This document shows positions 1-8,621 of a stretch of DNA of 64,000 nucleotides, one piece after another. The stretch comes from Crenothrix polyspora. GTDB lineage: Bacteria > Pseudomonadota > Gammaproteobacteria > Methylococcales > Methylomonadaceae. The notes below the pieces were generated by a model. That model made no database searches. It had not been told where the DNA came from and was given only the letters and a program-made list of their open reading frames with translations. Both the position numbers and the translations under genes were made by a program. The stretch is taken from NCBI RefSeq assembly GCF_900163755.1, contig NZ_FUKI01000126.1:62001-126000 (forward strand), in the 5' to 3' direction. Each line of letters starts with the position of its first letter. The stretch's first letter is position 1.

Positions 1-833
1 TAATTGAGTAAGCTTTCTGCGCGTGCCATTTCTTCCCTGGATACCAATGATTCATATAGTTTTTCACCATGTCGGGTTCCAATTACATTAATGGGATTAG
101 ATTTATTCAGTAGTTCCTTTAAAGCTATAGCCAAATCACCAATAGTAGATGAAGGTGATTTCTGTACGAAAATATCCCCTTGTTTACCGTGTTGAAAGGC
201 ATATAACACCAGATCAACAGAATTTTCTAGCGACATGAGAAATCGGGTCATACTTGGATCGGTTACTGTTATTGGTTTTTCTTGTAATAATTGCGTTATA
301 AATAATGGAATTACTGATCCGCGCGAAGCCATAACGTTGCCATAACGTGTTGCACAAAATATGGTTTCCCCTGTGTTTTGGTTTCTCGCTTTAGCGATCA
401 TTAGTTTTTCCATCATAGCTTTGGATAGTCCCATTGCGTTGATTGGATAAACAGCTTTATCAGTACTGAGCACGATTACATGCTTAACATTCTGGGCTAT
501 TGCAGCGGTCATCATATTCTCTGTACCCAAAACATTGGTACGGACAGCCTCCATTGGATAAAATTCACAAGATGGAACCTGTTTTAGCGCAGCGGCATGA
601 AATACAAAATCTACTCCTTTTAAAGCCTGATGAATACTGTCATAGTTTCGAACATCGCCAATATAAAACTTCAGTTTGTTATTATTTAATGACAACCGCA
701 TTTCTTCTTGTTTTTTTTCGTCACGACTAAAAATACGAATTTCTTTGACATCAGTTGCTAAAAAACGGTTAACAACTGTATTACCAAATGAACCAGTACC
801 ACCAGTTATCATTAAAATTTTATCTTTGAACAT
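1..833 (-). CDS. fnlA: UDP-GlcNAc 4,6-dehydratase (FnlA/WbjB/CapE type), 3' end outside window
   Basis: Partial gene that reads off the left edge; the ATG is at 833 and about 277 codons are visible. The N-terminus carries the Rossmann signature TGGTGSFG, followed by RIFSRDEKKQEEMR and a GDVRNYDSI segment. The catalytic region reads STDKAVYPINAMGLSKAMMEK, in which the usual SDR Tyr-x3-Lys is Met-x3-Lys, as in the inverting 4,6-dehydratase/5-epimerase subgroup. That family (FnlA, WbjB, CapE) makes the first intermediate of the UDP-FucNAc or UDP-QuiNAc pathway in the cytoplasm. Its start overlaps the end of the upstream reductase gene by 14 bp, so the two are co-transcribed. The C-terminus cannot be judged. 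Family assignment is strong; the exact sugar product is inferred. Confidence 0.85.
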   Translation of the reverse strand, partial: MFKDKILMITGGTGSFGNTVVNRFLATDVKEIRIFSRDEKKQEEMRLSLNNNKLKFYIGDVRNYDSIHQALKGVDFVFHAAALKQVPSCEFYPMEAVRTNVLGTENMMTAAIAQNVKHVIVLSTDKAVYPINAMGLSKAMMEKLMIAKARNQNTGETIFCATRYGNVMASRGSVIPLFITQLLQEKPITVTDPSMTRFLMSLENSVDLVLYAFQHGKQGDIFVQKSPSSTIGDLAIALKELLNKSNPINVIGTRHGEKLYESLVSREEMARAESLLN

Positions 834-1725
834 TATTTTCCTGTAATTGATAATAGTCATGCATTATTTTTATTAACTCTGGCCATTCAGGAGAAACATA
901 GCCTGTTGCTTTTAGAAAACGTTCTGCATTTAATGACCTGTCAATAACTAAAGAGTCATCAGGAATAATTTGAATTTTTTTAGAGTAAATATCCGCTATC
1001 AATTGTAGTAGATCAAGTTTACTAATGGGTTTGGCTGCCACATGATAAAGGCCTTTTAATGATTTATTAGGTATAACAATATCTCGTATTATTTCTGCAA
1101 GTACAACAGCAGGTAAACCTGAAAAAATGACTTTTTTGAAACCTTTTACTTTAATTTGTTGAGATAAAAACCACTCAACTAATCCTCGCTGGGTATTTAA
1201 TTCATGACCAATGATAGATGTTCTCAATGTAACAACATGAGCCTGATCATTTATTTCACCTAAATATTTAGATCGACCATATAAATCGTTAGCATCACTT
1301 AAGTCTTGCTCAATATAATTCCCAATATTTCCAGAAAATACACAATCAGTACTGATGTGAATAAGACGCGCCCTAGATATTTCGCAGAGTCTTAATAGAC
1401 GGTGTGGTAATAGTGAATTAATAGAAATTGTTAATAATTGGTCATAAGAGTTTGCTAATTGTTTGACTACTCCTATACAATTAATCACAATATCAGGTCG
1501 AACGATACGAAATATATTTACTAAAGAATCATTATTTTCGATATCAACGCCGGAAATAATTCGTTGTGAAAATTCAATAGGAAAATATTTCTTAATATTT
1601 TCTGATCTTACTGTGCTAAAAACGATGAACTTTTTTTGTTCATTTAAAACACGAACCATCGTATTTCCCAGCATTCCACTGGCACCTAATACAAGAATTT
1701 TTTCTGGATTAATATTATTTTTCAT
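820..1725 (-). CDS. RmlD/FnlB-like NAD(P)-dependent sugar-nucleotide reductase
   Basis: 301 residues, SDR family with an RmlD-type substrate-binding half. Visible motifs are GASGMLGN near residue 14 (dinucleotide binding), ISTDCVFSG, and a YGRSKYLGE Tyr-x3-Lys catalytic motif. It sits directly upstream of the FnlA-type dehydratase with a 14-bp overlap. A C-4 reduction of the 4-keto sugar made by that enzyme is therefore likely, as FnlB/WbjC does. Unlike WbjC/CapF (about 370 residues) it lacks the C-terminal cupin domain, so it resembles plain dTDP-4-dehydrorhamnose reductases in length. Upstream (1726-2114) the operon is interrupted by a non-coding stretch with a small inverted-repeat element and an IS200 relic, so this pair may have its own promoter. 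General function is confident, substrate is not. Confidence 0.75.
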   Translation of the reverse strand: MKNNINPEKILVLGASGMLGNTMVRVLNEQKKFIVFSTVRSENIKKYFPIEFSQRIISGVDIENNDSLVNIFRIVRPDIVINCIGVVKQLANSYDQLLTISINSLLPHRLLRLCEISRARLIHISTDCVFSGNIGNYIEQDLSDANDLYGRSKYLGEINDQAHVVTLRTSIIGHELNTQRGLVEWFLSQQIKVKGFKKVIFSGLPAVVLAEIIRDIVIPNKSLKGLYHVAAKPISKLDLLQLIADIYSKKIQIIPDDSLVIDRSLNAERFLKATGYVSPEWPELIKIMHDYYQLQENNVQR

Positions 1726-1926
1726 AGGGATTTTATCAATACAGAACGGAATTATTTTTGCTTTTCATGATTTAATTTGTTGTTTTATAGTTATCCAGCA
1801 TAAGCCAAAGTGACAGTAATATTTTTTGCCATAAAATTACAGAATTATAGTTTTTATAACGCCTTGATTATTAATAGTAAATATTCAACAGCAAAGCCGA
1901 TGGCTTCATGTTGTGAACCGCTCGAA

Positions 1927-2051
1927 GCGGTAAGGGCATGTCTTTATACATAAGTCGAAAAAACCTAAAAAAATTAATAGCGCTATGTTTTTGTACCCTC
2001 GTTGATTTTACTAGAATTTTCGGACTTGTGTATAAGGACATGCGGTAAGGG
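1927..2051. repeat. MITE-like inverted-repeat element with 10-bp flanking direct repeats
   Basis: An element at about 1937-2042 has imperfect terminal inverted repeats of about 25 bp: the left end begins CATGTCTTTATACATAAGTC and the right end is close to its reverse complement, ending TATAAGGACATG. The 10-mer GCGGTAAGGG occurs immediately on both sides (1927-1936 and 2042-2051), as expected for a target-site duplication. The interior has no coding capacity. A 10-bp duplication would fit IS4-family-type transposition, but no related transposase is in the window. The element lies just beyond the 3' end of the IS200 relic. Confidence 0.6.
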
Positions 2052-2110
2052 GGGGGTCGCTAACGCGGCTCCAATTTAATAGCTACCAATAGGTAGCAAG
2101 TCAGTGCCAT

Positions 2111-2405
2111 AGGCTCAATTGTTCAATCCTATGATCTTCTTATTCTTGGTGACGTATGTACTGCCGAATAATGGTTTCATCCCGCTAAACCGTTGAAACA
2201 AAATAACCAGGCGCCCAAAAATGTTGTCCAACATTGTTCGCTGTTTCTCTCCATACACCCGTGCAAGATGAATAGCACTCTTGCCTTTAATATAACCAAT
2301 CATCTGCGATACTGAATATTTCGGTGGTATCGATATCAGCATATGAACATGATGATATTTACATTTTATTTTTGAATGGCTTAAGCTTTCTTTGTCGTCC
2401 ATCAG
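2111..2405 (-). pseudogene. IS200-family Y1 transposase (tnpA) relic
   Basis: The minus strand reads DDKESLSHSKIKCKYH and then directly HVHMLISIPPKYSVSQMIGYIKGKSAIHLARVYGE, both recognisable from IS200 TnpA. In the family about 45 residues separate KYH from the HuH motif region, so an internal deletion has occurred. After that the frame shifts: the other frames read FWAPGYFVSTV, stop, RDETIIRQYIRHQE, stop, EDHRIEQL, which is the normal C-terminus broken by in-frame stops. The catalytic Tyr region is thus disrupted and the element is dead. Hairpin-forming bases (GCTACCAATAGGTAGC, 2082-2097, and ACCGCTCGAAGCGGT, 1917-1931) lie beyond the 3' side, as is usual for IS200 ends. Confidence 0.75.
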
Positions 2406-2568
2406 ACTCTCCTCTATCACGTACTTGGCGGTTCACGATTACGAGTGTCTTGATGGACTCCTGTTAATATCAAACTTTTGCTGTCTCCCAGGCAGAGTCG
2501 AGGGGATACTTATGATTAATTATTAATTTAAGCAACTATCATTCCGCTCTGTATTGGGATTTTATAAA

Positions 2569-4302
2569 TTATCTATAGCGAAGAAAAAGCCTTTGCATTG
2601 TTGTAATAAAGCTACTACGACATATTGAAGAAAACAATTTAAATAACGAACAATTAATATTTATTGCCAAAATAATTAAAAAATTTAAAAAATTATTTCT
2701 ATTTAAAATCAATTTTAATGTATTAAGTAATAAAATTTTTACATAACTTTCATATTGACAAAGGTATGAATCTCTCATTATATAAATGGCTATATTTAAA
2801 TGCCCAATAACTTGCTTACGAAAATTAATTGCAGCTGATTCTTCAGTCACGCGAACAAATGATAACCCCTTACTAATGCCTCCAAATTTATATCGACTAA
2901 CAAGAGAAATCCAAAGGCAAACATCTTCTCCTATGTCAATTTTTTCTTGAAAAAAATAATTGTCAAAAACTTCTCTACGCACCATAACTGATGGCGCTGC
3001 AATAGGACAATTAATCATAATATTAGGAAAAGCATTTTTATTCAGAGAGCCTGAATTTATAAAACCTATAACTTTTCCATAGGAATCAATACGAAAATAT
3101 GAAGTGTGTGAAATAAATAATTCGTTTTCTTCCATATATCTAATTTGAATATCAAGTTTTTCTTGATCAAACAAATCGTCTGAATCGAGGAAGGCAATAT
3201 AATAACCAGTCGCAAGAGCAATCCCACTATTTCGCGCTTTTGCAGAGCCTGAATTAATTTGCTTAATATATTTTATTCTATTATCAAGCCTAATTATTTC
3301 AAATAGCGACTCTAGGTTATCTGTTGAACCATCATCAACTAATATTATCTCAAATTCCTGATGTGTTTGTGCTTGTACGCTATGTATTGCTTCAATTGTC
3401 CAGCCAATACGATTATAAAATGGAATTATTACAGATACCTTTATATTACTTAAATGTTTTTCAATCATTGATATAGCTAATTTTTCAGCCTTATCGTACA
3501 ATGCCGATGAAAGAAACTGAGAGCTTTTCAATAAAAAGCGATAAACAGAACCCTCCATTAAAATCATTTCTTCGTCAGTTAGGCGTTTTAAAAAACTTGA
3601 CCATAGTGCATTACATTCTTCTATATGTTCTTTAATTTTATGTGTATCTTGTTCAGGATGAACACGGGATTGAATAAGAATTTTAGAGTCGAAATGTAAT
3701 GGCGCTATTCTGAAAAACTCAAACCATAGAGCATAATCCTGAGTTGATGGCAGGGCTTCGTTAAACATACTGATTTCGAAAAAATATTTTCGATGAATTA
3801 ATAAAGAGCAACCGTGAATTAATCCTCTTAATAAAGGAAGTAATGAAATATTGAGCTTTTCCGATGATAAAATGGAATCAGGACGAATTAAGTATAAGGG
3901 TTTAGAATTAGAATCAATTACTTGATAACCACCATATAGGATTGTTGTTTTATCCTCTAAAAGAGATAGTACATTCAATTGGTGTTCTATTTTTTCTGGA
4001 AAATATCGGTCATCATGACTTAACCATGAAAAATACTCACCAGACATTCTTGAAATTGCAAAATTAAGAGCAGATGCTACTTTTCCATTTTCTTTAGAGA
4101 AATAACGGATTTTATCACCATAAGAAAAAGCGATTTTTTCAGTTGCTCCATCATCATTCGAGCCATCATTTACCACGATAATTTCGATATTTTTATATGT
4201 TTGTGCAAGAGCGCTATCTATAGCCTGATTTAAATAGTTAGAACCATTATAAACTGGTATGATGACCGAGACTTTAGGTGAAAAATTCATTTTTTTACTC
4301 AA
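2569..4302 (-). CDS. two-domain family 2 glycosyltransferase
   Basis: 577 residues with two GT-A domains in tandem. The first starts at about residue 11 (VSVIIPVYNG, later VVNDGSNDDG and the DXD-like HDD at 96-98). The second starts at about 289 (VSVIIPFYNR, LVDDGSTDN, then FLDSDD with acidic residues at 373-376). The first domain lacks a canonical DXD but keeps HDD, which many bacterial GT2 enzymes use. The product probably adds two sugars to a lipid-linked oligosaccharide on the inner face of the inner membrane. It follows a 2OG-oxygenase gene after a 16-bp gap, in the same polysaccharide operon. The coding sequence is very AT-rich, a sign of horizontal origin typical of O-antigen clusters. 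Donor and acceptor cannot be predicted. Confidence 0.85.
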   Translation of the reverse strand: MSKKMNFSPKVSVIIPVYNGSNYLNQAIDSALAQTYKNIEIIVVNDGSNDDGATEKIAFSYGDKIRYFSKENGKVASALNFAISRMSGEYFSWLSHDDRYFPEKIEHQLNVLSLLEDKTTILYGGYQVIDSNSKPLYLIRPDSILSSEKLNISLLPLLRGLIHGCSLLIHRKYFFEISMFNEALPSTQDYALWFEFFRIAPLHFDSKILIQSRVHPEQDTHKIKEHIEECNALWSSFLKRLTDEEMILMEGSVYRFLLKSSQFLSSALYDKAEKLAISMIEKHLSNIKVSVIIPFYNRIGWTIEAIHSVQAQTHQEFEIILVDDGSTDNLESLFEIIRLDNRIKYIKQINSGSAKARNSGIALATGYYIAFLDSDDLFDQEKLDIQIRYMEENELFISHTSYFRIDSYGKVIGFINSGSLNKNAFPNIMINCPIAAPSVMVRREVFDNYFFQEKIDIGEDVCLWISLVSRYKFGGISKGLSFVRVTEESAAINFRKQVIGHLNIAIYIMRDSYLCQYESYVKILLLNTLKLILNRNNFLNFLIILAININCSLFKLFSSICRSSFITTMQRLFLRYR

Positions 4303-4318
4303 TTTTTAGAAGAAAGAG

Positions 4319-5104
4319 CTATGAAAATTCACGCGTTTTATTTCCACGTTTATCAAGAAAATTCCTCTTTTTCCACAAAGCGCTATGAGGCTCTGAAACT
4401 GTAATTTGCTCATTTGGTCGATTTTCTTTTGTATAATAGTATAGAATAATAGAGCGTCTTGGCTCATTTATTGGAAAGTTGACGGGGTCTGGAAGACCGT
4501 GAAAACTTTTATCATGAGAGTCAAATATTACGAGACGATTAAATAGAGGAGCTACTTTTTTCAAGCAAACAGTGCCCGTTGAATTATAAATACCAAATTC
4601 TCCTCCCCAGTTTTCTTGCCACCCAGGATTTAGGTAATAAATCGCATTCAATCGACGATTTAAACCTGTTGCATCATGATAGTTTCCATCCACATGCACA
4701 TCTAGTAGCCCACCACGTTTAGTCACATTTAAACCTCCACCTAAGAAATATGGATCGGGAATAATCTTTTCTATACCAATGGTTGAAGATACAGAGCGCA
4801 AAAAAATAGAGCTATTCATAATTCGAATAGCCGCAATTAGTCCTTCAGGAATATCAAATTCAGATTGCCATTTTGTACGAAATTTTATTTCAATATCTTC
4901 ATCACAAGCTTCTTCCCAGTCCATCTGATTGACTTGGGGAAAATGTTTTAAACACATTAATGCAATTTCTTTGGGAAAGAAATTATCAATAACTAAGTGT
5001 TTATATGGTTCAGTGAAATATTCAACACCTTCTGTTGCCATAAGAATCTTTTGACATGAGTACTCTGAAATTTCTTTAAGTTGTGTTTGCGTAAAACCAA
5101 ACAT
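4319..5104 (-). CDS. 2OG-Fe(II) oxygenase, prolyl-4-hydroxylase-like
   Basis: 261 residues. The double-stranded beta-helix iron site is complete: HVD (His137, Asp139), a distal FHG (His202), and Arg216/217 in RRSIILYYY for 2-oxoglutarate. LNAIYYLNPGW followed by WGGEFGIYN is typical of the prolyl-4-hydroxylase-like 2OG-FeII_Oxy_3 family. The start codon overlaps the stop of the upstream methyltransferase (TAATG), so translation is coupled. In a polysaccharide cluster with a Wzm/Wzt exporter such an enzyme could hydroxylate a sugar, a methyl cap or an acyl substituent; no substrate is shown by the sequence. No signal peptide is seen, so it acts in the cytoplasm before export. Confidence 0.85.
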   Translation of the reverse strand: MFGFTQTQLKEISEYSCQKILMATEGVEYFTEPYKHLVIDNFFPKEIALMCLKHFPQVNQMDWEEACDEDIEIKFRTKWQSEFDIPEGLIAAIRIMNSSIFLRSVSSTIGIEKIIPDPYFLGGGLNVTKRGGLLDVHVDGNYHDATGLNRRLNAIYYLNPGWQENWGGEFGIYNSTGTVCLKKVAPLFNRLVIFDSHDKSFHGLPDPVNFPINEPRRSIILYYYTKENRPNEQITVSEPHSALWKKRNFLDKRGNKTREFS

Positions 5105-5958
5105 TAATTCCCCTTGATAACAAACAAATTATAAAATATTAATTTTTTTAAAATTTTTTTAATTTTCTTCATTATTTTAATAGCCATTAAACTATTAATA
5201 TCATTAAGTTTAGATTCCAAATGAAATAATTTACTTTCCAACTCCCATACACGACCATGAAGTATTTGCATTGCATTTGGTAATACTGCATTAATAGGAA
5301 AATCCAATAGATTTCTCACAGGCAATAAATATTTATTACTATATATTCCAATTATTGAATTAATATTTTTATTTTCTTCATCTAGAAATGTAACACCTTT
5401 TAAATCTTCGTAAAAAAATTCTAAATTATTATATTTTGGAAAACTTATTTTTGTTATGTTTGTCAATAAATGAAATTCATTTCCTGGCATTTCATTATAT
5501 GGTACGTTTATTATTAAGCGTTGTTTCCATTTTAGACTTAAACAAAGTGTTAAGCCATTTTGTATATGCTCAACTGCATGTCTTGACACGATATAATCAT
5601 AATCAGGCATTTTATCAATAAGTTTTTGTATATCTGTCACTATATAATCAAGATTAGTCACAAAATAATTATCTCTAGCATATGAAATAGATTCAATGCT
5701 AATATCAACACCAGTTACTTTTGAGTTTGGAATATTGGCAAGATAGCGACTACCATGTCCTGTTCCACATCCAAAATCAAGAATAGTTATTTCTTTATTT
5801 TTTATTTGATTAGTAGCTATATCTTTCTCAATAACTTTTTTAAAAAATTGATAACTACTTTGATGCCGAATTTCTTCCTCCAAATTATGGGTTACACCTA
5901 AAATCAATCGTTCACCATTGTTATAAATATTTTTTTGTTGTTCGGTAAGTGTTTTCAT
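5104..5958 (-). CDS. class I SAM-dependent methyltransferase
   Basis: 284 residues. Motif I reads ILDFGCGTGHGSRYLA (about residues 59-74), followed by VTGVDIS (acidic motif II) and YIVSRHAVEHI (motif IV/V region). This is the Methyltransf_11/UbiE-like fold. The C-terminal about 70 residues are predicted to be helical and Lys-rich (IKIMKKIKKILKKLIF), possibly a membrane-association helix. It lies 16 bp downstream of the Wzt-like ATPase gene and overlaps the oxygenase gene by one base. In ABC-dependent O-antigen systems the terminal sugar is often methylated to stop chain growth and to be read by the Wzt C-terminal domain; that role here is inference. AT-rich like its neighbours. Confidence 0.8.
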   Translation of the reverse strand: MKTLTEQQKNIYNNGERLILGVTHNLEEEIRHQSSYQFFKKVIEKDIATNQIKNKEITILDFGCGTGHGSRYLANIPNSKVTGVDISIESISYARDNYFVTNLDYIVTDIQKLIDKMPDYDYIVSRHAVEHIQNGLTLCLSLKWKQRLIINVPYNEMPGNEFHLLTNITKISFPKYNNLEFFYEDLKGVTFLDEENKNINSIIGIYSNKYLLPVRNLLDFPINAVLPNAMQILHGRVWELESKLFHLESKLNDINSLMAIKIMKKIKKILKKLIFYNLFVIKGN

Positions 5959-5974
5959 TTTAATAGCATAATAA

Positions 5975-7225
5975 TTAGTTACAACGTTCCCAAACAGGGT
6001 AAGGAAGATAAGTAATACTTGGCCAGAAAATATTGTGTGTGGATAACCGCGTTATAATTGTTTCTTCTTTTCTAAACCATATCCTATCTGAAGGAAAATG
6101 AACAGGCTCTCTTCCTGGTTCCCAAAAGCCAAATGCAATCCAATATTCTCCAGGGGCTAATATTGAATAAGGTACATTAAGAGTTACAACATGTGTTCCT
6201 ACATTACGTTTGTTTCCATCTTTCCAAAATTCGTCATTCGCATAAAAAACTGAGACATCGGATTCGTTTTTTATCTCTACACATAACAAAGTATTTTCAA
6301 TACTATTATCTTCAACCTTATAACTAAATTTTAGTTTAAGATCATCTTCATGATAAATAGAATTAATTAACTCTACTGTCAAAAATTGAATTGATAGATT
6401 ACAGTTAGAATAAACAAATTTATATAATTGTCGTTTATTATTAGAATGCAAATATAATCCAATTGCTTCAGAAATGCTTCCATCAACAAAAATCTCACCT
6501 TTATCTAAGATAATTGCTCTTGAGCATATAGCTTTTACAGCTTGCATCCCATGACTTACAAATAATAAGGTTATTCCATTACCTGATATATCTTTCATTT
6601 TATTTAGACATTTTTCTTGAAATTGGTTATCCCCAACCGCCAAAACCTCATCCACAATCAATATCTCAGGTTCCAAATGCGCGGCCACAGCAAACGCCAA
6701 ACGCACATACATACCTGATGAATAATGTTTAACTGGCGTATCCAGAAACTTTTCCACTTCCGCAAACGCTACAATTTCATCAAACTTGCTTCTTATCTCT
6801 TGGCGCTTCATACCTAAAATGGCACCGTTAAGAAAAATGTTTTCCCGCCCCGTCAGTTCAGGATGAAAACCCGTACCGACTTCCAGCAAACTGGATACAC
6901 GGCCATTAATGGTAATCTTGCCGGTAGTTGGCGCAGTAATGCGGCTTAAAATCTTTAATAAAGTAGACTTACCCGCACCATTACGGCCAATAATACCCAC
7001 CCTGTCGCCTTGGTTAATCTCAAAATTAACCTCTTTTAATGCCCAAAACTCTTCGTGTTCAACGGTATTGTCCAAACTGGAAAACGGATGGCGCAAGAAG
7101 TTATAAGCTTGTTTGCCGCAATTTGACAACGCCCCGCCCAACGTTTCGTAACGGTAATGGCCTTGTTGTTTTTGGTGGTCGATAATATAGCGTTTACCGA
7201 GATTTTCTACTTTAATCGCTGTCAT
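5975..7225 (-). CDS. wzt: polysaccharide ABC exporter ATP-binding protein (Wzt-like)
   Basis: 416 residues. The ATPase half has Walker A GRNGAGKST (80-88), the signature SSGMYVRLA (169-177) and Walker B ILIVDE (188-193). The last about 150 residues form an extra beta-rich domain (FVYSNCNLSIQFL to the C-terminus), as in Wzt proteins that recognise a modified chain end. It energises export of lipid-linked polysaccharide across the inner membrane together with the adjacent permease, whose stop overlaps this start by 4 bp (ATGA). Base composition shifts within the gene: the ATPase half is moderate in GC, while the C-terminal half is AT-rich like the downstream genes. This suggests an exchange junction inside the gene, in keeping with serotype-specific C-terminal domains. 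Confidence 0.88.
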   Translation of the reverse strand: MTAIKVENLGKRYIIDHQKQQGHYRYETLGGALSNCGKQAYNFLRHPFSSLDNTVEHEEFWALKEVNFEINQGDRVGIIGRNGAGKSTLLKILSRITAPTTGKITINGRVSSLLEVGTGFHPELTGRENIFLNGAILGMKRQEIRSKFDEIVAFAEVEKFLDTPVKHYSSGMYVRLAFAVAAHLEPEILIVDEVLAVGDNQFQEKCLNKMKDISGNGITLLFVSHGMQAVKAICSRAIILDKGEIFVDGSISEAIGLYLHSNNKRQLYKFVYSNCNLSIQFLTVELINSIYHEDDLKLKFSYKVEDNSIENTLLCVEIKNESDVSVFYANDEFWKDGNKRNVGTHVVTLNVPYSILAPGEYWIAFGFWEPGREPVHFPSDRIWFRKEETIITRLSTHNIFWPSITYLPYPVWERCN

Positions 7226-8073
7226 AACACATCCGCGAATTGTCTTTCGCGTCGGCTAAAAAAGGCAATGCCGCTGATAAGCAGCATGGCCGACAGCACA
7301 ATGGACACAACCAAGCCAGGTAGATATAACTGAATATCCGAGCCAAGCAAACACCAACGAAAACCATCAATCACTCCCACCATAGGATTAAGACTGTACA
7401 GTAACCGCCATTGCTCAGGAATAATGCTGCTGCTAAAACCAATCGGTGAAATGTACAAACCAAATTGCAGAATAAACGGCACGATATAGCGGAAATCGCG
7501 GTATTGGGCATTAAGAGCCGCAATCCATAAGCTGACACCTAAAGCTGCAACTATCGATAACAGTAAAAATAACGGCAAATAGACTATTTTGATGCTCAAA
7601 GGGGTGTGATAGAACGCCATTAGCACTAACAAAATCACAAATGAAATAGCAAAATCCATTAAATTAACAAAAAACGGCGCAATCGGAATGATAATGCGCG
7701 GAAAATAAATTTTGCTGATCATATTGGCGTTATTGACGATAGACAAACTGCTGTCTTGCAGCGATGAGGAAAAAAAATACCACGGCAACATGGCGGTAAA
7801 CACCATAACAGCATAAGGGCTTTGGCCTTCAACCGGCAGCTTGGCCAATATTCCGAAAACAACGGTAAACACCACCATAGTCAGCAACGGTTTTAACACA
7901 GCCCACGCCACGCCAATAACAGTTTGTTTGTAGCGTACCTTAAAATCCCGCCACGCCAAAAAATACAGTAAATCTTTATACTCCCAGAATTCACGGCTGG
8001 AATCTTCCAAGGTTTTGTTGGCAGTGATTATGGTTTGTTTCTGGTGCATTATTTTTTTATGAGCTACAAACAA
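7222..8073 (-). CDS. wzm: polysaccharide ABC exporter permease (Wzm-like)
   Basis: 283 residues, ABC-2 type membrane protein with about six hydrophobic segments. The cytoplasmic N-terminus (REFWEYKDLLYFLAWRDFKV) is typical of the family. It forms the channel for undecaprenyl-linked glycan and pairs with the overlapping Wzt-like ATPase. It is the first gene of the leftward polysaccharide operon. Two starts are possible, 8073 (used here) and an in-frame ATG at 8049 giving a start MHQKQTIITA; neither has a strong ribosome-binding site. Only 11 bp separate it from the longest reading frame of the divergent ParD-like gene. The real ParD start is further in, leaving about 180 bp for divergent promoters. 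Confidence 0.87.
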   Translation of the reverse strand: MFVAHKKIMHQKQTIITANKTLEDSSREFWEYKDLLYFLAWRDFKVRYKQTVIGVAWAVLKPLLTMVVFTVVFGILAKLPVEGQSPYAVMVFTAMLPWYFFSSSLQDSSLSIVNNANMISKIYFPRIIIPIAPFFVNLMDFAISFVILLVLMAFYHTPLSIKIVYLPLFLLLSIVAALGVSLWIAALNAQYRDFRYIVPFILQFGLYISPIGFSSSIIPEQWRLLYSLNPMVGVIDGFRWCLLGSDIQLYLPGLVVSIVLSAMLLISGIAFFSRRERQFADVL

Positions 8074-8252
8074 TAAAATACAAAATGGCTGAAGGGCAGG
8101 GCGTTTATAACGCAGTAAATGGCTATAATGAAAGTATAGTGAAAATATGTAAAGTAGTTGGTAGTTCCTTAAAAAATGTTTTGCTACACGGTATCATGCA
8201 AAAACTTGGGGGTGATAATTGTCGTGATGTTTTTTTAATCCTAGCGGTTACA

Positions 8253-8513
8253 ATGACTACGAATGTAGCACTATCGCAAGAGGTTTCAAATGGCCGGAAG
8301 CCTTCAATTCGAATTAATCAAGAGCTGTACGATCAGGCTAAGCAAGATGCGGCTTTGGAGCACCGTTCTATCGCTGGACAAATCGAGTTTTGGGCGAAGG
8401 TAGGTCGCGCCGCCTTAGACAACCCTGATCTTCCTGTCAGTTTTGTAGCCGAGTCGTTGGCTTCAATATCCGAACCCCGTGAGCAGTCTCAACCGTTCGT
8501 GCCTCGTAGATAA
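8253..8513 (+). CDS. ParD-like type II antitoxin, orphan
   Basis: 86 residues from the ATG at 8253. The open frame extends up to 8085, but the family match only begins around KPSIRINQELYDQAKQDA, so the later start is preferred. The central stretch EHRSIAGQIEFWAKVGRAAL followed by DNPDLPVSF matches the ParD_like antitoxin family (ribbon-helix-helix DNA binding). Such proteins repress their own promoter and neutralise a ParE/RelE-type toxin. No toxin reading frame follows: 8514-8621 is non-coding and the next gene is an unrelated YefM-type antitoxin. It is therefore an orphan here. Recognition is good; biological activity is unknown. Confidence 0.75.
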   Translation: MTTNVALSQEVSNGRKPSIRINQELYDQAKQDAALEHRSIAGQIEFWAKVGRAALDNPDLPVSFVAESLASISEPREQSQPFVPRR

Positions 8514-8577
8514 TTTATGACATGGGTAGTCATATATTTTTGAAAAATCTGTAAAAAAGATTGCTTTTCTATAAACT

Positions 8578-8607
8578 AGCTAATTTATGGGTATTATCAG
8601 CTAATTT
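8578..8607 (+). promoter_or_regulatory. paired AGCTAATTT boxes, possible antitoxin operator
   Basis: The 9-mer AGCTAATTT occurs twice at 8578-8586 and 8599-8607, 21 bp apart (two helical turns), ending 14 bp before the YefM-type antitoxin start. Phd/YefM antitoxins usually bind paired sites at their own promoter. That these boxes are the operator is inference from position and spacing. Confidence 0.35.
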
Positions 8608-8621
8608 TTTAGGATAAGATT

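Noticed and set aside
2111-2405. IS200-like transposase relic as the mobiliser (RAYT) of the REP units.
   Set aside because: The remnant reads as ordinary IS200 TnpA, is deleted and frameshifted, and its ends do not resemble the REP arms.
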